NCBI GenBank assembly: GCA_009760855.2
Contig: WPIO01000172.1
Coordinates: forward strand, 503,001 to 567,000
Length of the DNA: 64,000 nt
Origin: Cristatella mucedo
Lineage: Eukaryota > Bryozoa > Phylactolaemata > Cristatellidae
Reading direction: 5' to 3'
The notes under the pieces were generated by a model. The model was not told where the DNA came from and made no database searches. It saw only the letters and a program-made list of their open reading frames with translations. The translations under genes were made by a program, and so were the position numbers. Below are positions 44,615 through 55,530 of the stretch, in pieces. Numbering within the stretch: position 1 is the first letter of the stretch; every line of letters starts with the position of its first letter.

Positions 44615-46457
44615 GTAAGTACAAATTAAAGCAACTGCGTCAGGAGTAATTAATAATTTATGCATATTTGGACTTTTTACGTTTAGACAACGTGCCTTTA
44701 ACTTAATTCTATAGTGCTCAGTTAAGAGCGACCAGTAACCGTGCTAATCTTGACTAACCATACCGTTTCAGACTGACCGTGCTAATCAAGACTGATCCAG
44801 ACTGACCGGCAAACAAGGGGGCGTAGCAAAAGGAGCACCCTCTTGACTCAGGCCGACTCCTTCGAGCCGCAAGTTCGACTCCTTCGAGCCGCAAGTCCGC
44901 ATGCTGCAGTCAATCTGAAAGCAAGGAAAACCTCGAACACCCATTCGCTGACGCATCTTCTATGAACCAAAGATTCTCACTTATTAGGACCAGCATACTG
45001 AGAAGCGCCGGGGCGCGAACCATACAAACGACACTTCTTCCGTATCGTCTTATGCGGCCCGGATCTTATTTCTACCTTTGCCACGTTTTGGCTGACTGCA
45101 AATGATGCAAAGTCTGCAGTACGGCTGTCTACAAGCATCATGCAGCATGCACTCGTGGCTGCACGATATAGTTGGAAAGACATCCAACACATTTTCACTG
45201 GTTTTATTTCATCGCTTTCTATGTGACTTCGAAATGCTTGTGGCGAGCTTATTAAACAGGGCGATGACAAAGCAACATGCCCAGGCGTTGGGCTGTCGCA
45301 TGTAAAATGCATCTAAAACAGGTCAGATCACCAAATAGAGGCCCAATGCTCGTAAATAGCACCACGGGCGAATTTCGTATCCCCATTTTGGCCTACAAGT
45401 TTTCCTGATGAGTTCGGAAACTCTTTCTTCCGAGCTAACAGTGGAAAAGAATAGTGTAGACAGCAACGGTGACAAGACGGTAGCTAGTGGAGAAATCTCT
45501 TTTTAAATTCACATTGTAATCGCTAAGTATGTAGCACCGTCTTAGAATTATTTCTTCGTGTAGTGCCTCTCCCTCTCTCTCTCCCTCCCTCTCTCTCTCT
45601 CTCTCAGTCTATCTGAATGTTTAGCTCGCGGCACACACGGTGTCTCATAATGTCCCCAGTTAAAACATTGTTGCCCTTTCATACAGCCAAAACTCACTCC
45701 AAACTCTGGATTTCTACATAGTACCGCCTATCTTACAGGAACACTCTTTTGGTACTCTTAAAGTCATTTCAGGCTGACCCCTAATGGCTCGTCTTAGCCC
45801 ATCATTTACATTAATAGGAACACCAAGCCTTTTATTAACACCCAATAATACCTTATGCTGCATCCGAAAGATTTGCAACTAGGTTAAATAGAAGCAGTGT
45901 CTACTGGATTAATGATACGTTTAGTGTACCATTCGTAGAACAGTTAGAAAAAATGACAAATAGAAATTTCAAGCTCCGACGCCCATACAATTACACAAGA
46001 AGACATTCTCGGCCCCTGGTTAGTATGACCCAAGGTTAGTAGCATGGACTGACTCGTGTACACAGTAGCAGAAACTGAACATGTAAAAAACAAATACAGG
46101 TTCACTAAGGAGCCGCAAAATCTGAAATAAAATGATCTTCATTGTAAACATCCTGAAGAGATTTAATATTTGCACAGCCTCTTATTTTCACGCCTAAGGT
46201 CAAAATCGAGCAACAGTGGCGAACAAAAACTAGGGAAATCAGCACTTGAAAAAATGCGATCTAGCCGCATTCCCACCAAAATACACATTTACGCGTAGAG
46301 CTGGGTAGCTGCTTAGCTACTACTAAGTGTAAGTCAATTGCCACGGCAAACAGAAGCAGCAGATCACCAGCCGGTGGATGCATTGCTATAGAAAAACTAT
46401 CAGCAGCACGGCGTACGGCCATTGGTTGTCGGTTCTGTACTGTGCTAGTTACTGCAG
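44615..46457. other. Presumed intron
   Basis: No LINE or SINE recognised. (CT)n-type simple sequence at 45567-45606. Minus frame 45312-44977 has no recognised domain. Confidence 0.45.
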
Positions 46458-46663
46458 ATTCCTATTTCCACAATTCTGAAACAGCAAGAATTAAAATCAA
46501 GATCCTAAAAGTGGTCTGCTCAAATGCTGTCAGGTCTGACGGTTACCGGGAGCCCCTACCCCGGTGCAGAAATCTGCATGCCACAAACAACCAGAATAAA
46601 TTGACGGGAAATTGGCAGTGTGAAGCCCAATCGTCATTACGTACAACATTCTGCTGCGTCTAA
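46458..46663 (+). CDS. Possible cysteine-rich (terminal?) exon
   Basis: Acceptor-like CTAGTTACTGCAG|AT gives phase 1, then about 68 codons to a stop at 46661. The peptide has cysteines in VVCSN, LPRCRN, WQCEAQ and FCCV, a spacing compatible with a small disulphide domain. No donor of matching phase is convincing, so it would be a last exon. That conflicts with further candidate exons downstream unless there is alternative splicing or a second gene. It could be a chance ORF. Confidence 0.25.
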
Positions 46664-46738
46664 ACTAAAACCGTGGCATTTTTCAAATGCCTTGCCTGTT
46701 AACTGTCAGCAATAAAGGACGATTCACAGAAATGGTTT

Positions 46739-46997
46739 TAACACAAGTCAGGAGGGGTTCCAGGCTTTCGGAGACTACGAACTAAATGCACGGTCTCCAA
46801 AGGATTTGAGGTTGGTTGGACGAGGTATTGCTAAACTGCTGAATTCTGAAAAGTGGGTGGTAGGATGCTTGGCCTAGGGGGGGGGGGAGTAGATACGAGA
46901 GATAGACAGGATCCAAAGAATGAAGTGACCAAAAAGTGTGCAACAAACTGGAGGGAAAACCTAACGGAAATGGCTGTCTTCGGGCAGGGGCATATAA
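46739..46997 (-). mobile_element. LINE A ORF2 C-terminal fragment
   Basis: Plus-strand landmarks CGAACTAAATGCACGGTCTC and GGATGCTTGGCCTAGGGGG identify the minus-strand ORF2 end. The right end is scrambled. Confidence 0.7.
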
Positions 46998-47198
46998 TAT
47001 TAATAATAATGCACTTGTTAAAGCACCCTCAAAAAACTTAATCTTTCTCTAGGCGCTTTACATTTGCTGCAGATGGAAATGCAATTGAATGGTGAGTATA
47101 ATCATTCTTGATAAAAAAACAAAATGAAACACATGGTTACGGGTGACATGCACAGCGTAAGCATGCAAATGTGGTTAGTGGTACCAAGTACATGCTGT
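46998..47198 (-). mobile_element. LINE A 3' terminus
   Basis: (AAT)n tail at 46998-47009, terminal stems and 3' UTR, running into the CT microsatellite. Confidence 0.8.
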
Positions 47199-47250
47199 CC
47201 TCTCTCTCTCTCGCTCTCTCTCTTTCCCGCTCTCTCTCTCTCTCTCTCTC

Positions 47251-47322
<72 letters not shown>
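47199..47322. repeat. (CT)n microsatellite
   Basis: About 120 bp of CT with a few interruptions. It lies between two oppositely oriented LINE A 3' ends. The Arg-Glu repeat ORFs on the minus strand are artefacts. Confidence 0.97.
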
Positions 47323-47326
<4 letters not shown>

Positions 47327-47374
47327 CGCACAACATCTTAGCTGGTGCTGACAAGCTAATTGGTGACGGCGATT

Positions 47375-47491
47375 CATTCATTTACTTACCATTCAATTGC
47401 ATTTCACTTTACAGCAAATGTAAAGCGCCAAGAGAAAGATAAAGTTCTCTGAGGGCGCTTTATCAAGTGAATTATTATTATTATTATTATA
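47375..47491 (+). mobile_element. LINE A 3' terminus
   Basis: Last ~115 bp of LINE A with stems (AAAGCGCC...GGGCGCTTT) and (ATT)n tail. Confidence 0.85.
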
Positions 47492-47550
47492 CACGTTTGC
47501 AGAGTGAAAGCCAGCATAAAGGTCAATTGCTAGGGACGAAGCAGAAATAG

Positions 47551-47899
47551 TGCTCCCAAAGCCTGGAACTGCCTCCCGACCAGCGTCAGAACATCCCATG
47601 ACCTGACCACATTTAAAAGGAACTTAAAAACACACTTATTTAGGACAGCATTTAGTGGGTCCCTGTGATTCGTCCTTCACGTGCTTATGCGTGCTGACAC
47701 TGTGCATGCTGCCACTAACCACATTTGCATGCTGAACCTGTGCATGTCACCACTAACCATGTCATTCATTTGTGTTGTTTTTCAAGCATGATTTTACTTA
47801 CCATTTAATTGCATTTCCCTTTGCAGAAAATGTAAAGCACCTAGAAAGAGATTACCTTCTCTGAGGGCACTTTATCAAGTACATTATTATTATTATTTG
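47551..47899 (+). mobile_element. LINE A C-terminus and 3' UTR
   Basis: From the ORF2 end (GCTCCCAAAGCCTGGAACTG) through the stop and 3' UTR to the (ATT)n tail at 47883-47897. Confidence 0.85.
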
Positions 47900-48339
47900 T
47901 TAGCAGCAGATTGGTTGTCAGATTCACTGCGAATGTCATCAAGTCAGCGAAGATCATCATTGCGAGTCGGTCGGTGGCAAGCTCCATACTTTCGGCGAGC
48001 ACGACTGCAATTAAAAAAAAATATTTGGGCACACATATGATAGGAATGCGCTTCTGCCAGTTAGGGGTTTGAAAGGTATCATGATGGAAAAGTAGTTCTT
48101 GCTCAAGTGGTCAGTCGGCTTGCCCTAAATTCATGCCTTAGAAAAATTCTCGTCCCTCATTAAGCCCAGTTACCACTATTTAAGCATACCGGCATTATGT
48201 AAATTAAGACATTAAATTTCGTACATCCTATACTATTGTGCAAACCGACTGCAGACAAACCAAACTATGAGCTACTAACTTGCAAACGTTCATGTGAAGA
48301 GTGCTCAGTCTCTGGAGGCGATTTTCGAACGCTCAGGAA

Positions 48340-48425
48340 ATAATAATAATAATAATAATAATAATGCAGTCAATAAAGTGCCCTCAGAGAACTAAATCTC
48401 TTGCTAGGCGATTAACATTTGTTAT
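48340..48425 (-). mobile_element. LINE A 3' terminus
   Basis: (AAT)n tail at 48342-48365 followed by the terminal stem region on the minus strand. Very short copy. Confidence 0.75.
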
Positions 48426-49046
48426 CTAAATACCTGGTAACCATACGATTTCAATTTCCTTTCAGAGTAGCTTTGAGACGACTGAAAGTTAAAGAGCAAT
48501 AGGTGTCAGCTTTCAAATGTAAACGCACGTTGTCACTAAATCATCACTATATTCGGAGATGACCGTTCTTGTGTGCACCAGCTGGTTGTGTTCTGGGCTG
48601 CTATCGGCCAGAGGAGCGGTTACGAGAGCAGTTGCATCCCCCGAGCCGAGTCCTGGTACACTCTCGCACAGAGCAGTTCTTCTCGTACGGCAAGCACCTA
48701 AAGCCTTGTATGACTGGAACTCTTACAATGTGTTTCGCTAGTTCTGATTCAGCTGCCAAAGGCAGAACTAACGGCTACCTTACCTTACAGCTACATCTTA
48801 CCTTAATATGTGCCATATATGCATATTTGCAGCGACCTATGCAATCTATGACAGCATCTTATTGCAGCATCCATCCTTTATATACGCTATGGATTGATTG
48901 AGACTCCCCAATGATTAAGCAGCATGTTGCGAAAATTGTGAAGTGGTAAATGTTCGAATTGTTTCCCTGAGTGCTAGCAATGTCGAGTAACTTGCATAGG
49001 GTATGCATGCATACTTCTCAACTTCGTGTTTGTGTGTACGTGCATG

Positions 49047-49047
<1 letters not shown>
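48426..49047. other. Unassigned host DNA
   Basis: A plus frame at 48569-48901 begins with cysteine-containing sequence (CAPAGCVLGCYRPEE) after an AG at 48578-48579, but no matching donor or domain was recognised. Confidence 0.35.

Positions 49048-49139
<92 letters not shown>
49048..49139. repeat. (GT)n microsatellite
   Basis: About 90 bp of uninterrupted GT. ORFs through it are artefacts. Confidence 0.98.
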
Positions 49140-49142
<3 letters not shown>

Positions 49143-49205
49143 TATGTGGGCGGGCACGCGTGTGTGGGTGCACTTGTGAGCACTGAGATTAGGCGATCAA
49201 GATAA

Positions 49206-49291
<86 letters not shown>
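49206..49291. repeat. (TA)n microsatellite
   Basis: TA array with two TATAATATA interruptions, close to the GT array. Confidence 0.97.
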
Positions 49292-49294
<3 letters not shown>

Positions 49295-50389
49295 ATTCAT
49301 TTGCATATATTTGTATATATTTTGTATATATGAGCCTGTACATTCAAAGTCTCACTACCAGACCCTAAAAAGTAAACGAAAACGCACAGCCACTAAGCAC
49401 TATACAATTAGTTCTAGAACCTAAGCTGGAAAGATGTATCGAAATATATTACTATAACGTAAGTATAAACAGATGCTGGTGGTGCGTTTAACAGCATCTG
49501 CCATGGTCACAGTGCCCATAGCTGGTAAACTCAGGAAGCGAGCAGGTTATAGGAACAAACGACCACGTATAAGCAATCCTGCACCAGTTTTTACTACGTC
49601 AGGGTTTGTCAGGTACCCCCTACTAGAGCACCTGTTTACGGGAGAGCCTGTGGTTGACGCCAGGTCACAAGTCACTTGCCGGTGGCAAATTGTACAACTT
49701 TTGAACGGGTTTTCGCAAAGGTCGCAGCTCGAGTGTCGCAGCAAGAGTGGGAAGCTATGCCAGGTCACTCGTTGAACAAAGATCCTCCGAACGCAGCTAC
49801 ATCCAGGCACTCCGGCTACTTTCCTGTACTTCCAGGTACCTTCCTGAAGGCGCTGCGACCAGGTTTCTCCAGCGTATGGCGATAGGCCAATCAAACATTG
49901 CTTATCTCCAGTAGCGGTTGCTAGAAACGAAAGGCCGGCAGCTATCAGTTGCCACGTAGCATGACCCTTTGGAAGTGCAGTCCGGCTAACCGATCCCCGG
50001 GAGCCAATGGGAGCTGCTGGGATTGATCAGGTTGGTCTATTTTCGGACAACCAATCGCTGTAAGCTCCACCCCTCCCTAAGGCGCTTGGGGTTATTCTTG
50101 GTCGACTGGGTAGTGGCTGCTGGCGGCTGAGTCCAGGATGGGCGATCGGCGCTCAAAAACGGGTGCCGCGGCGTCTCGGCACTGGCTACTGCGAACGCCC
50201 TCCTCGCCGACGGACGACCTCCAGTGACTATGGGGGTTGTTGTATAAAAATGCCCCCCTCCCCTGGCCCCGGTCCCCATCAGGAATCTCATGCTCGATCC
50301 CCTTCTGGCACCAGGCATTTCGATTGCATCTGTGTCCGATTCCAGAAGCGGAATTCTTATACAACATGCCCAACAATATTTCAGAAATT
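49292..50389. other. Unassigned, moderately GC-rich
   Basis: Frames at 49473-49775 (plus) and 49547-49894 (minus) overlap and lack recognised domains. Nothing else identified. Confidence 0.4.
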
Positions 50390-51070
50390 AAGTTGAAATT
50401 ATGAGTCTATTGAAGAATTTTTTACCATTGTATAAATGGATCGTTCCAGAGAGGGAATGTTTTTTTGTGTTCAAGCTTGGAAGCAGCTACATTTCCAAGA
50501 TATTACTCCACCAGGTTTCAAAGGAAAGAACAGTTTTCGTATTGGTTTTGAGGGTTTTATATCTAGGTTTATTACTAATTATGCTTTAAATATGCGTTTA
50601 TTGGATTCGGAAGTTGATGGCGTTCTGCAAGTAATGAAAGAAGAATTTTCCAGTAGGAAATTAGATGGCGCTTGTTTAGTTTCTTGCTTGCTTGCTAAAG
50701 TTTATTAAAAGGAAAATGTAATGTAGAAATTGAAAGAGGTTTTAGCATATTACCGGACCGGAAGTTGGCCACAACTATTTTTGGTTAAATAATAATGGAA
50801 TAATGGTTGACTTGGCTTTTTCAATTTTACTAAATATAAATGCTGATCCTAATCTCATTGATATTCAAGACTATTGCACGCATCAAGAAATAGAAACAGA
50901 CAAAGCAGAATGTCAAAAGAAACCGAAAGATCTTTCTTATTTACTTGTAAAGAAGCGAAATATGTAGAGAAGCGAAATGTGTGGCTACTTATTCAAGAAG
51001 ATAAGAGGCGAAGGAAAGAAAGGCCAAGTAGAGAAAGAAGAAAGCGCATATGATTACGAATATTACATTT
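50390..51070 (+). mobile_element. Left part of integrase-bearing element, decayed ORF
   Basis: Plus-strand coding-like sequence in several frames: an ORF at 50436-50708 (AWKQLHFQDITPPGFKG, LLDSEVDGVLQVMKEEF), then pieces such as NNNGIMVDLAFSILLNI near 50800. The protein is unrecognised. It is separated from the integrase at 54140 by a LINE B/LINE A nest. Without that nest the two parts would be adjacent, so both probably belong to one element. Confidence 0.4.
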
Positions 51071-51446
51071 ATATAAAATGTAATGCAATGTATCTCCATC
51101 AGCAACTCCACAAAGTAATAAAGGCCATGTGGGTGTTACTCAGGAGAGCTTTGTAAAGCGCACTCACAGCCTAAGCGGCTTTTGGTAGCCAACAGACTTC
51201 GTCTCACGAAACAAAGAAAAAATGGAAAGCATAGCAGAGTCAGGAGAGAAGTTGAGGTAGTGAGTAGCATGGAAGTAACAGCTCAAGACCGCTGAAAAGG
51301 ATTAGCCATAGTCGGCAGCAGAAGAGCAGTTGTTGTTGCATAAGAACTGTTAAGCGAGTTCGGCAGTCTAAAACCTTCATAACTAAGCTTCCATCGCCAA
51401 CGGTCTTTAAACGGGGGAATAAAACAGCTCAATTATTGTCCATACA
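51071..51446 (-). mobile_element. LINE B 3' part (left of nested LINE A)
   Basis: Begins with the LINE B tail (ATGTAATGCAATGTATCTCC on plus), then the 3' UTR and ORF2 C-terminus up to TTATTGTCCATACAT. Continues at 53307. Short TTATA at 51063-51070 and again near 53863 may be its target duplication. Confidence 0.85.
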
Positions 51447-53306
51447 TAATAATAATTATAATAATAATAATAATTCACTTGATAAAGCACCCTCAGAGAA
51501 CTTAATCTCTCTCTAGGCGCTTTACATTTGCTGTAAAGTGAAATGCAATTGAATGGTAAGTAAAATCATGCTTGAAAAAACAAACGAAATGAATAATATG
51601 GTTAGGGGTGACATGCACAGGGTCAGCATGCAAATGTGGTTAGTGGCAGCATGCACAGTGTCAGCACGCATAAGCACATGATGGACGATTCACAGGGACC
51701 CATTAAATGCTTTCCTAAATAGGTGTGTTTTTACGTTCCTTTTAAACGTGGTCAGGTCAGGGGATGTTCTGACGTGGGTCGGGAGGGAGTTCCAGGCTTT
51801 GGGAGCATACAAACTAAATGCACGGTCTCCAAAGGATTTAATGTTAGTAAGAGGTATTTGTAGACTGTTGGATTCCGAAAAGCGGTTGGTACGATGCTTA
51901 GCCTGATGGGGTAGTATATCTGACAGATAGGCTGGAGCCATAGAATGAAGGAACCTAAAAGTAAGCGACAAAACCTTGAAGTCAATCCGTTGCCTCACTG
52001 GTAGCCAGTGCAGGTCGGCGAGAAGTGGAGTAATGTGGCAACTGCGAAGCTCACGACAGACAAGCCTAGCTGCAGAGTTTTGCATCAGCTGCAATCGCCT
52101 GATCGCACATACTGGTAGGCCAGTAACCAGTGAGTTGCAGAAGTCGAGACGAGATGTCAAAAATGCATGGACCAACTTGGACGTGGTATTTCTATCTAAA
52201 CAAGCCCGAATTTTCGCATTTTTATGAAGCTGAAAATAGGTGGATTTGACTGTGGAGCTGATATGGTCGTCTAACGAGAGGTCGCTTTGGAATATGACAC
52301 CTAGATTTCGAGCATATTCAACTGGAGATATGCTGGCAGAGCCAATTTTGAGAGTCAGCCTTTCCAATCTCTGGATCACACTGGGTTTGCCCATAACAAG
52401 TAAGTTAGTTTTATCATCGTTAAGTTTTAGAAAATTTGCTGCCATCCATATGGGGATGTCATCAGTGCATGCAGCTAGTGAGTTTAGATAATTTGAGGTG
52501 CTCGAAGGCTTGGAGGGATCAAAGCAAAGGTACAACTGAGTGTCATCTGCATAGAAGTGAAAGCCTAGATTGTGCTTGGCAATCACATCAGCAAGAGGCA
52601 GAGTATAAACCTTGAAAAGAACCGGACCTAGCACTGAGCCCTGAGGTACTCCATATTTCAGAGGTACTTCAGATGATCCAGTCCATTCACGTCAATACTC
52701 TGGAGTCTCCCACTGAGATAGGACCTGAACCGCTGCAGAGCAGTGCCAGTGATGCCCAGGCGAGATGAGAGGCGCTCTAGAAGAACTTTGTGATCGATGG
52801 TGTCAAAAGCTGCCGAAAGATCGAGCAAAACAAGCATAGACACTCTACCCATGTCTGTATCACTAAGTAGGTCGTTGTATACCCGAAGCAATGCTGACTC
52901 TGTGGAGTGGTTAGCTCTAAAGCCAGACCGGAACTTACTAGCAAGATGTGAGGTTTCGATATAGGAGTTCAGCTGGTCCGCCACGACCCGTTCGAGTGTC
53001 TTTGATAGGAATGGTAGACGGGAAAGTGGGCGGTAGTTGTTCAAGTTCTCTTGGTCAAGTGTAGTTTTCTTGAGAAGTGGCCTGACTACAGCCTTTTTGA
53101 AAGGTTCTGGGACATGACCTGAGGCTAATGACATATTAATAATGTTAGTTATGCATGGCAGCAGCAGATCAATGCAACGTAGGAGCAGGACAGTGGGAAT
53201 AGGGTCCTGAGGACTTGTTGTCTTCTTTGATTGAGATACGATCTTTAGGACTAGATCACTAGTGACCTGCTTAAATGCAGACATTGAGGTGCTGCCAGGA
53301 ACCGAG
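51447..53306 (-). mobile_element. LINE A, best-preserved copy, nested in LINE B
   Basis: 5'-truncated but nearly uninterrupted from the end of the linker to the (AAT)n tail at 51447-51475. Terminal stems and 3' UTR are complete. Only one frameshift separates the two RT frames. It splits LINE B exactly between TCCATACAT and GACCTGA, so it is the younger insertion and the best guide to the family A sequence. Confidence 0.92.
51690..52634 (-). pseudogene. LINE A reverse transcriptase, C-terminal frame
   Basis: A 314-aa open frame from [17 protein letters not shown] to the natural ORF2 stop. It contains [12 protein letters not shown] with the catalytic YADD intact, [52 protein letters not shown] and the L2-typical C-terminus ([20 protein letters not shown]). 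The true start is upstream in the other frame; a single indel near 52640-52660 disconnects the halves. Confidence 0.9.
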
Positions 53307-53563
53307 GAACACGACCTGAAGGCACGTGGAGGCTGAAACCGATGCATCAGTTCAGCTAGGTACTGAGAAGTAAAGTTGTGGCGGACCTTGTGAGTCAGAG
53401 TAAGAACTTTGCTCTGTATCCTAAGATCAAATGGCAGCCATCCTTTCTCTTTTAGCAAAGGAGAAACGTGTTCAAATCTCTGGGACTTGAAAACTAGCCC
53501 TGCAGCCATATTTGTAGCCATTTGTAGTGGCATAGTTGCTTTTTGTTTTGGTGACCCAGCCAA
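52658..53563 (-). pseudogene. LINE A RT N-terminal frame fused to LINE B
   Basis: Open frame of 301 aa. The first ~85 residues (MAGSPKQKATMPLQ to PPRAFRSCS) are LINE B C-terminal sequence on the 5' side of the nested element. The rest is LINE A: MSAFKQVTSDLVLKIVSQS, NNYRPLSRLPFLSKTLERVV, FRANHSTESALLRVYNDLL, LVLLDLSAAFDTIDH and SSRLGITGTALQ. The fusion is created by the insertion and is not a natural protein. Confidence 0.88.
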
Positions 53564-53862
53564 ATGGGAATTGGAATAATCAAGTCGAAACAGAACTAAG
53601 GAGCTAGTTAAATTTTTTGCAAGCCATTGTGGCAGACAGCTCCTTGTCTTGGATAGGGATCGAATGTGACTGCTAGCTGTAGAAGCAGTCTTCTGAATGA
53701 AGCTTAAAAATTGAGGCAGCTGTCGAAAAGTCTACCTAAATTTCAAGCCCACGGTGATCGTCGCACAACAGCATCACCTATTTGAAGAGCAAAGCCTTTT
53801 AATCATGTCACACGCTTAGGGTGTCCTACGAGCAGAAGTTTGGTTGTATCGTCATTAGTTAT
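53307..53862 (-). mobile_element. LINE B, right of nested LINE A
   Basis: Continuation of the 51071 copy: ORF2 C-terminal region back to the RT thumb (the plus strand ends ...GGTTGTATCGTCATTAG, i.e. LNDDKT on minus). 5'-truncated at about 53862. Confidence 0.85.
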
Positions 53863-54139
53863 ACTGAATCGGCAAAAATCGGCGGAAATTATTATTTTGG
53901 TTTTACTAAGAATTCCGGAATCAAATTCAATTTCAGTACTATCTATGTCACAGATTTCACATTGCAATTAATTTTTAAAAGTTTTCATTTTAATTTGCTT
54001 ACAATTTGGGCGACCCGTCTTCAAGATATTCTTTTTCTGATAAAGTCTGAGAAAAAACTTTACACAGTATTGCAATTTTTTTAGAATTTCAATTTGAATT
54101 TTAAAACAGAGAAAAAACGATAGTAAGTGCTACCCGGAT
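53863..54139 (+). mobile_element. Integrase element, middle part
   Basis: AT-rich plus-strand frame 53821-54084 (ITYVTDF-like middle, FKSFHFNLLTIWATRLQDILF) partly inside LINE B. No domain recognised. Probably part of the element carrying the downstream integrase. Confidence 0.35.
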
Positions 54140-55152
54140 TCTGATATAAGTCAATTATTCAAACCAAGAACAAAAATAAATCCTCATGGTTTCTTTGACA
54201 CAGTTTTGCCTAAAGAAAGCCACCAAACATACGTGTATGTGCCAACTGATTCTGGTTATAAATATGCACTAAGTGTGATTGATGTTGCTACGAAGTATAA
54301 AGACTCAAGAGCACTTAAAATCTTCAAAAGAAGTAACTAAAGCTATAATTGACATTTCCAAAAGGATCATTTAGAGTGGCCGGAAAAGATAGAAGATCTA
54401 GCATGAAAGTTCGAAGGAGATTTCAAGAAATAAATGAATAAACATGGAACACGTGTGATAGAAGCGACTGGCAAGAAAAGTGTTGCGTTAGTCGAAAGAA
54501 TAATTGAACAAATGCAGAAAGATCTTTCATTGTTCAGTATGAAAAGGAATTGGAAAGACAGAACAAAGGTGATCAAACTAGAAACAAAGAATAAATTAAG
54601 AATCTACCAAATATTCCAGATTACCTGAATATTAACATTACAAGAAAAACAGGAGGAAAACTGACTAAAGCTACGAAAAAGAAATAGTCGATCGAAAAAA
54701 CCGGAGTACCGCAGAAAAGTATGAAAACAAGAAGAGGTATTAGAACTTGGAACAACTGCTAGATGTTTGGTGAGCCGTAATGGCTCGCTAGGTAAGGTGG
54801 TTGCTTTTATGACCTCGGCCCCGAGGTCTTGGGTTCGAATCCTGTGGTGTACGATCCTTTCTCGCCACTGCAAGCGGTGGTGATAGCCGTCAAGGCTCTT
54901 TTGTCGCTATACAAAAAGAGACTGTTAAATCAGCTGGTATTTATTATAAATACCTATTTTATTTACATATTTACTAGAGCCAGGTAAAGATTGCATGAAT
55001 TACATGAAGATGAAAAATGAAGAAGGGCTACAGATCCAAAATGGAGTTAAACAAAGCATACGATTTGTAGAAAACTAGTAATGAAAGACCAGCCAGTTAG
55101 ATATTTCATAAACGATAAAAATGAAAATATTGTGAGAGAATAATTGCAAGTT
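54140..55152 (+). pseudogene. Polinton/Maverick-like integrase, broken
   Basis: A retroviral-type (DDE) integrase relic. Visible in order: FFDTVLPKE, YKYALSVIDVATKYKDSRAL (first catalytic Asp in VIDV), WPEKIEDLA, FEGDFKK, KHGTRVIEATGKKSVALVER (catalytic Glu in VER), QYEKEL (in a shifted frame), PDYLNINITRKTGGK, and after a SINE2 insertion KDQPVRYFI and IVREELQVI. The order and the closing VREEL motif suit integrases of Polinton/Maverick-type elements; a Ty3-like source is the alternative. At least three frameshifts and stops plus the SINE show it is dead. Confidence 0.7.
54768..54966 (+). mobile_element. SINE2 (tRNA-derived), plus strand
   Basis: A-box-like TGGCTCGCTAGGTAAGG at 54782 and a perfect B box GGTTCGAATCC at 54832-54842. 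A body of about 120 bp and a TATTTATTATAAAT tail follow. It interrupts the integrase relic. A second copy lies at 57348-57535. Confidence 0.85.
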
Positions 55153-55173
55153 ATCAAACAGTAGGACTTACTT

Positions 55174-55347
55174 TTAAGCAATTTCTATCTCATCTGTGTC
55201 TTTAACGATATCATTAAATTCTACTCTCGTTACGATTTCATCAGACAAAGCATCAACTATCTTTGATATACACTTTGCATTTGCTTCAAGAGTTGATCTT
55301 TGGCGTTTATCGATTTCAGCAAGAACACCGTCAATTGATAACAACAT
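55174..55347 (-). CDS. Small 57-aa helical ORF next to hairpin
   Basis: Minus-strand ORF with ATG (complement at 55345-55347) and stop at 55174; an in-frame stop lies five codons upstream of the ATG. The peptide starts MLLSIDGVLAEIDKRQRS and continues with CISKIVDALSDEIVTRV, an amphipathic and probably coiled helix, then an acidic end (DTDEIEIA). Convergent to the integrase and inside the presumed element. No function recognised. It is intact in a degraded neighbourhood, which may be chance given its length. Confidence 0.4.
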   Translation of the reverse strand: MLLSIDGVLAEIDKRQRSTLEANAKCISKIVDALSDEIVTRVEFNDIVKDTDEIEIA

Positions 55348-55397
55348 TGTAGGTACTGCTGCTTAAAAAGAAACCCAATTATAGGTTGTTCATTCAA

Positions 55398-55530
55398 CTA
55401 AGTTTAATACAGCTGGTTCCTTAAAAAATTCCATTTTGCAGTGGCTAGTTGGAATTAGACTAGGCAGTCTAATTCCAACTAGCCACTGCAAAATGGTAAC
55501 TTTTCAAGGAACCAGCTGTATTAAACTTAG
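55398..55530. repeat. Long near-perfect hairpin
   Basis: Arms 55398-55461 and 55466-55530 pair around the 4-base loop AGGC. The 31 pairs next to the loop are perfect, as are about 25 distal pairs; a 1-base indel and a few mismatches lie between. Weaker pairing extends to about 55388/55540. The loop-side ends read ...AGACT and AGTCT..., which would suit abutting termini of an element with AG...CT ends. Confidence 0.92.

Noticed and set aside
45396..45430. CTGATGAG followed by GGAAAC at 45406, resembling a hammerhead ribozyme core
   Set aside because: The bases between CTGATGA and GAAA cannot form stem II, and no matching stems I/III with a cleavage triplet were found.
47102..47381. Arg-Glu repeat ORFs
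   Set aside because: They are translations of the CT microsatellite.
48569..48901. Cysteine-containing 110-codon plus ORF as another exon of the secreted-protein gene
   Set aside because: An acceptor with phase 1 exists, but no convincing donor or domain and weak pyrimidine tract.
48915..49306. Long Thr-His, Cys-Val and Ile-Tyr repeat ORFs
   Set aside because: They are translations of the GT and TA microsatellites.
54768..54850. Apparent tRNA gene with a perfect B box
   Set aside because: Has no cloverleaf-consistent 3' acceptor end, continues into a SINE body and tail, and has a second collinear copy at 57348-57535.
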